From assembly GCF_001280505.1 (NCBI RefSeq), contig NZ_LBIO01000065.1, positions 1 to 64,000 on the forward strand: a DNA stretch of 64,000 nt, read 5' to 3'. Below the pieces are notes generated by a model. It saw nothing but the letters and a program-made list of their open reading frames with translations, was not told the origin of the DNA and did not search any database. How positions within the stretch are numbered: position 1 is the first letter of the stretch; each line of letters opens with the position of its first letter. This document shows, piece after piece, positions 60,308 to 64,000 of this stretch. A program made the position numbers and the translations under genes. The DNA is from Mangrovimonas sp. TPBH4 (GTDB taxonomy: Bacteria; Bacteroidota; Bacteroidia; Flavobacteriales; Flavobacteriaceae).

Positions 60308-61291
60308 ATGAAAACAAGATACTTAGGAAAAAATGGATTTGAAGTCAGTGAAATTGGCTTAGGAACCTGGCAAATTGGTGCCGATTGGGGAAAGCAATTT
60401 TCTTCTGATAAAGCACTGGATATTTTAAACACTGCCGTTGAAAACGGTATCACCTTTTTTGACACTGCCGATGTTTACGGCAATGGCCAAAGCGAAAGTT
60501 TTATCGGGGAATTTTTAAGGCAAACCGATAAGGACATTAAAGTGGCTACCAAATTTGGCCGCGGTGGCGATGTCTATCCAGCTTCCTATACCAAAGATGC
60601 CATGAAGATTGCCATCGAGCATTCCCTACAACGTTTGGATGTAGATGCTTTGGATTTACTGCAATTGCACTGTATCCCTACTGCCGAAATGCAAAAGGGT
60701 GACGTTTTTGACTGGTTACGTGATTTTAAAAACGAAGGGCTCATCAAAACCTTTGGAGCCAGTGTTGAGTCGGTTGAGGAAGGCTTGCTATGTCTAGAGC
60801 AAGAAGGACTACAGTCCTTACAGGTTATTTTTAATATTTTCAGACAGAAATTGGTCAATGAATTACTGCCTCAAGCCGAAGCTAAAGAGGTGGGGATTAT
60901 TGTCCGTCTACCTTTAGCCAGTGGTTTGCTGGCTGGTAAATTCACTAAAACCACCACCTTTGAAAAAGAAGACCACAGAAACTACAATAAGGATGGTAAT
61001 GCCTTTAATGTAGGTGAAACCTTTGCCGGATTACCGTTTGAAAAAGGCGTAGAATTGGCAGACGCCCTAAAGCCTTTATTACCTGAAAGCATGACCATGG
61101 CACAGTTAGCTTTGAGATGGATTCTAGACCATAAAGCCGTGTCTACCATCATTCCTGGGGCCAGTTCCCCAAATCAAGCACTAGCCAATACCCTGGTATC
61201 TGAACTTCCTCCGCTATCAAAAGAACTACACGCAACACTTGCTGAATTTTACGAAGCAAACGTACACGAGTTGATCCGTGGGGTCTATTAA
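60308..61291 (+). CDS. Aldo/keto reductase
   Basis: A 327-residue NAD(P)H-dependent oxidoreductase with the AKR TIM barrel. The catalytic tetrad is visible: Asp and Tyr in FFDTADVYGNGQSE, Lys in VATKFGRGG and His in LLQLHCIPT. Cofactor-binding residues lie in the C-terminal STIIPGASSPNQALAN. Substrate unknown; related proteins reduce aldehydes and ketones. It is monocistronic with its own promoter. Confidence 0.93.
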   Translation: MKTRYLGKNGFEVSEIGLGTWQIGADWGKQFSSDKALDILNTAVENGITFFDTADVYGNGQSESFIGEFLRQTDKDIKVATKFGRGGDVYPASYTKDAMKIAIEHSLQRLDVDALDLLQLHCIPTAEMQKGDVFDWLRDFKNEGLIKTFGASVESVEEGLLCLEQEGLQSLQVIFNIFRQKLVNELLPQAEAKEVGIIVRLPLASGLLAGKFTKTTTFEKEDHRNYNKDGNAFNVGETFAGLPFEKGVELADALKPLLPESMTMAQLALRWILDHKAVSTIIPGASSPNQALANTLVSELPPLSKELHATLAEFYEANVHELIRGVY

Positions 61292-61323
61292 AAACTTTAC
61301 TTGACTACATATTCCATTATCAA

Positions 61324-61370
61324 GGGAACTAAGAATAATTGATGACAATTAAACTTGGTTCCCCTATTTT
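61324..61370 (+). terminator. Weak terminator in a 429-base gap
   Basis: GGGAACTAAG (61324-61333) pairs imperfectly with CTTGGTTCCC (61354-61363), followed by a T-rich stretch, 33 bases past the aldo/keto reductase stop. The rest of the gap to 61720 shows no gene, repeat or clear promoter. Confidence 0.35.
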
Positions 61371-61720
61371 ATAAAGTCCCTTAACTCTTCCCTTGGAGAT
61401 TAAACGGCACCATAATTCCAACTTATTTTACTTAGCATCATTTCATTATCATTTTTGTTGTATCTTAGTTATGAAGTCTTTACACTTTATCTTGTGACGG
61501 CTTGATCAAGAAATTGCGTTTTTTACGTAATGTGCATTTTCATCCTAAGCCCCAATACCTCCCAAAATACAACCGACCGTTCCCTAAGAACAAAAGCTAT
61601 TCTAGCTGAAACCCCAAACATCACAACCATAAAAAACATTTCTTTTCACTACCTAAAAGTAGGGAAAAGCTGATGCAACTTATCCTGTATATGAATATGT
61701 AACCAACAAATAACAGCCTT

Positions 61721-62092
61721 ATGGAAGTATTGATTGTAGATGACGAAAGAGATATTGAAACCTTGTTTCGTCAAAAATTCAGAAAAGAAGTAAGAAATCA
61801 AAATCTAGAATTGTTGTTCGCCTTTTCTGGTTCTGAAGCCTTGGAGATCTTGGAACGAGAAAACCCTCCCAAAGTGGTTTATGTGTTTTCCGATATCAAC
61901 ATGCCAGGCATGACAGGCTTGGAATTATTGGACAAGATTAAATCGCAATTCCCAAACATCACTGTAAGTATGATTTCAGCCTATGGCGACAGTGAAAACT
62001 TTGATAGGGCCATTCAATCCGGTGCCAAGGAATTCTTCACAAAACCAATCGACTTTGAATCCCTAAGAAGAGAAATCCATCAAATGTTATAA
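61721..62092 (+). CDS. Stand-alone response-regulator receiver protein
   Basis: A 123-residue CheY-like receiver without an output domain. The acidic pocket is Asp7-Asp8 (LIVDDERD), the phospho-acceptor is Asp58 in VFSDINMPGM, Ser86 lies in SMISAYGD and Lys108 in FFTKPIDF. It is 25 bases upstream of a propeller lipoprotein gene and probably belongs to the same signalling unit. The output is unknown. Confidence 0.9.
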   Translation: MEVLIVDDERDIETLFRQKFRKEVRNQNLELLFAFSGSEALEILERENPPKVVYVFSDINMPGMTGLELLDKIKSQFPNITVSMISAYGDSENFDRAIQSGAKEFFTKPIDFESLRREIHQML

Positions 62093-62117
62093 CATTCAAT
62101 AACTAGAACAACTGACC

Positions 62118-64000
62118 ATGTATAAGCAAAAACCAATATTCTTAATCGGATTTTATTGCGTGACCATAAGCTTAATGCTCTTTTCATGCCAACAAAAGAT
62201 TCCTGCACCGCCGTTACCAAAATGGGACATGGAATACCTTCCCCCAATAGAGAAAAAAATAACCTTTCCTAAAAAAGACACCATCAATTGGGACTCCATC
62301 CCCACAATTAAACTGGCTCCCTTACCTACAAAGAAATTAGACTTAGAAAGTATCCCTTCCAAACCTTTTGTTATAGACGATATTACCAACATTGAAGGCC
62401 AAATAGAGTCTGAACACTTAGATTTAAATGAACTCCCCTCTGCCTCTTTCAATTTGGATTCCCTCCCCACATTCACCTTTGAATTAGAAACCATAACATT
62501 AGGGGAGCCTGATATCCTCGAGGCAGGACCTTTAGCAAATATAAGCGGTACCTCTAGAGGGATTCAAACGGGAGGTCAAGCATTTGGATTAAATGGCTCC
62601 CCAAACAATATCATAAAAGACAACAATGGTTTTTTGTGGATTGGAACCCAAATAGGGATAGCTCGATATGATTCCCATAAATTTGAGTTTTATGGAACTG
62701 ACCAAGGTCTGGATTTATCTCAATCGTTTTGCCAATTTATGGATTCAAAAGAGCGCATTTGGATTCAATATCAAAATGGTTTGTGGGTTATAGACCCGTC
62801 CCAGAAATTGGCCTCTAAAATCATTAGTGATCTCCCTTTAAATGCTGGATATAGTTTTGATGAAGATAAACAAGGTAACATTTGGTATCCCGATATTGAA
62901 AAAGGCTATCATATAATAAATCTAGAAAGGAAAACAATCAAAAACATTACTCCAAAAGAAGGACTACTCGAATCCACCCCTCCAATTTACATCTCTCCTT
63001 TAATAGACAATGAAGGCTACATATGGCTATCTTCTTTTAATGGTGTAAACATTCTTGATTTAAAAAAAGGTAAAAATAAATCCTTAGTTTTTGAAAAAGA
63101 AAAAGATAGTTCCAGAAATCAAATCGTATCAATCGAAGAAGACTCCAAGGGTAATATATGGTTAGGAGGACTTGATGGCGCTGCCTTTATAGACAAGAAA
63201 AATGCTACCTACAATAGACTACCTCTCGGAAAATTTATAACAAACTATGCAGGTACCACTTCTATATATGAAGATAAACATAAAAATATTTGGTTAGGAA
63301 CTGATCTGGGAAGCATTTTAAAATATGATCAATCCAAGCAAACTATTGAAAAATTTAATTTGAATAATTCTAGAAAAAACAAATTTATCAGTCCTCTAAA
63401 GGAGGATTACCAAGGTAATATTTGGACCACGACAAAATTTCAAGACGAAACTTTATACAAAATAAACATAAATGAAGGAAGAGCTGGCAATTTTACTTCC
63501 GAGGATGGTTTGTCAAATGATAGCATCTGGAGCAACATCATGCTCAATGACAAAAGCATTTGGATTGGCTCTACAGGTGGAATAGATATTTACAATCCAA
63601 ATACAAAGTCTATAAAAAAATTAGGAGTTAAAAATAATTTATTACAAAAGAGGAATCCCTATATGTATAAAGATTCCCAAAATCGAATTTGGTCTACAGC
63701 CGTCAATCCTGCTGGCGTTACTATCATAGATCCACAAAAACAATACATTCAATATTTAACTAAAGATCAAGGATTAGCGGGTGCGTATAGATCTAAAATT
63801 GAAGACAAAAATAGTAATTATTGGCTAGGAGGTATTGATGGCAATATTACCTTTCTAAATAAAGAATTAACAGAGACAAAAACAATTCAATTAGATACGG
63901 TTGGAAGCGGAACCATTATTTATTCTTTAAGTAAAGATGCAAATAACAACATTTGGGCCTCCACATCTGGAAATGGTATTTACCGCATAGATCCAAAACA
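62118..64000 (+). CDS. Two-component-regulator propeller lipoprotein, partial (continues past window)
   Basis: An open frame from the ATG at 62118 runs without a stop to the window end, 627 codons visible. It begins with a lipoprotein-type signal (VTISLMLFSCQQK), then a Pro-rich linker (about 28-140), then repeated reg-prop units of a beta propeller with IWxG-like motifs: GFLWIGTQIGIARYD, NIWLGGLDGAAFI, NIWLGTDLGSILKYD and SIWIGSTGGIDIYNP. This is the periplasmic sensor part of the hybrid kinases of Bacteroidota. The transmitter domains would lie downstream; a kinase-less form is also possible. Confidence 0.85.
   Translation, partial: MYKQKPIFLIGFYCVTISLMLFSCQQKIPAPPLPKWDMEYLPPIEKKITFPKKDTINWDSIPTIKLAPLPTKKLDLESIPSKPFVIDDITNIEGQIESEHLDLNELPSASFNLDSLPTFTFELETITLGEPDILEAGPLANISGTSRGIQTGGQAFGLNGSPNNIIKDNNGFLWIGTQIGIARYDSHKFEFYGTDQGLDLSQSFCQFMDSKERIWIQYQNGLWVIDPSQKLASKIISDLPLNAGYSFDEDKQGNIWYPDIEKGYHIINLERKTIKNITPKEGLLESTPPIYISPLIDNEGYIWLSSFNGVNILDLKKGKNKSLVFEKEKDSSRNQIVSIEEDSKGNIWLGGLDGAAFIDKKNATYNRLPLGKFITNYAGTTSIYEDKHKNIWLGTDLGSILKYDQSKQTIEKFNLNNSRKNKFISPLKEDYQGNIWTTTKFQDETLYKININEGRAGNFTSEDGLSNDSIWSNIMLNDKSIWIGSTGGIDIYNPNTKSIKKLGVKNNLLQKRNPYMYKDSQNRIWSTAVNPAGVTIIDPQKQYIQYLTKDQGLAGAYRSKIEDKNSNYWLGGIDGNITFLNKELTETKTIQLDTVGSGTIIYSLSKDANNNIWASTSGNGIYRIDPK

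Noticed and set aside
1..64000. CRISPR array, rRNA operon or insertion sequence
   Set aside because: No regularly spaced repeats, no rRNA-like sequence and no transposase motif were seen on either strand.

Overview
The window looks like the chromosome of a marine-type member of the Flavobacteriaceae (Bacteroidota). Reasons: AT-rich DNA, many lipoprotein signal peptides, Bacteroidota-type -7 promoter elements (TAnnTTTG) in front of many genes, and family markers such as the BT_3928-type DoxX protein, DUF1599, DUF3667, the folP/cdaA neighbourhood and dozens of genes with flavobacterial architecture. No species name can be given from sequence alone.

Layout. 1-6550: one end of an AT-rich integrative element. 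It holds a papain-like peptidase (probable cargo), an iteron-rich intergenic stretch, a compact operon (HTH protein, two small proteins, primase-helicase), an orphan gene and a tyrosine recombinase broken by a one-base frameshift. The element ends at a sequence resembling a tRNA-Ser 3' end followed by a strong terminator. 6649-13032: a divergent DNA-damage/mutagenesis cassette (DnaE2-type polymerase and DinB on one side; LexA-like S24 repressor and a DnaQ/GIY-YIG nuclease fusion on the other). 13272-17563: acyl-CoA synthetase, NfeD and flotillin. 17725-26512: housekeeping genes (c-di-AMP cyclase, folP, DUF1599, DoxX, OppB-like permease, TlpA, tpiA, prmA, clpS). 26519-27756: YeeE/YedE sulfur transporter pair and tRNA-Arg(ACG). 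28028-33178: TetR-controlled ABC/HlyD/TolC exporter whose ATPase has degenerate motifs. 33493-38540: 2H phosphoesterase, luciferase-like oxidoreductase, SGNH hydrolase, AraC regulator, YceI and a DODA-type dioxygenase. 38641-44803: RND efflux operon with two small accessory proteins.

44942-55185 is a stress cluster: DinB-fold and ABM proteins, four tandem-domain universal stress proteins, Hsp20, a beta-CASP RNase-like protein, an ATP-cone/PD-(D/E)XK nuclease, a periplasmic amidohydrolase and a flavin-type split-barrel protein. Four, probably five, of its promoters share a TGA-N6-TCA dyad exactly 23 nt upstream of a -7-like element. That is the geometry of class II activation by a Crp/Fnr-family regulator, although no such regulator is encoded in the window. 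This is the most interesting pattern found. 55191-64000: MtfA-type peptidase, DUF3108 protein, two paralogous M28 peptidase lipoproteins, aldo/keto reductase, a stand-alone response regulator and the start of a two-component-propeller lipoprotein that runs off the end of the window.

All family assignments come from motifs read by eye. No database search was run.
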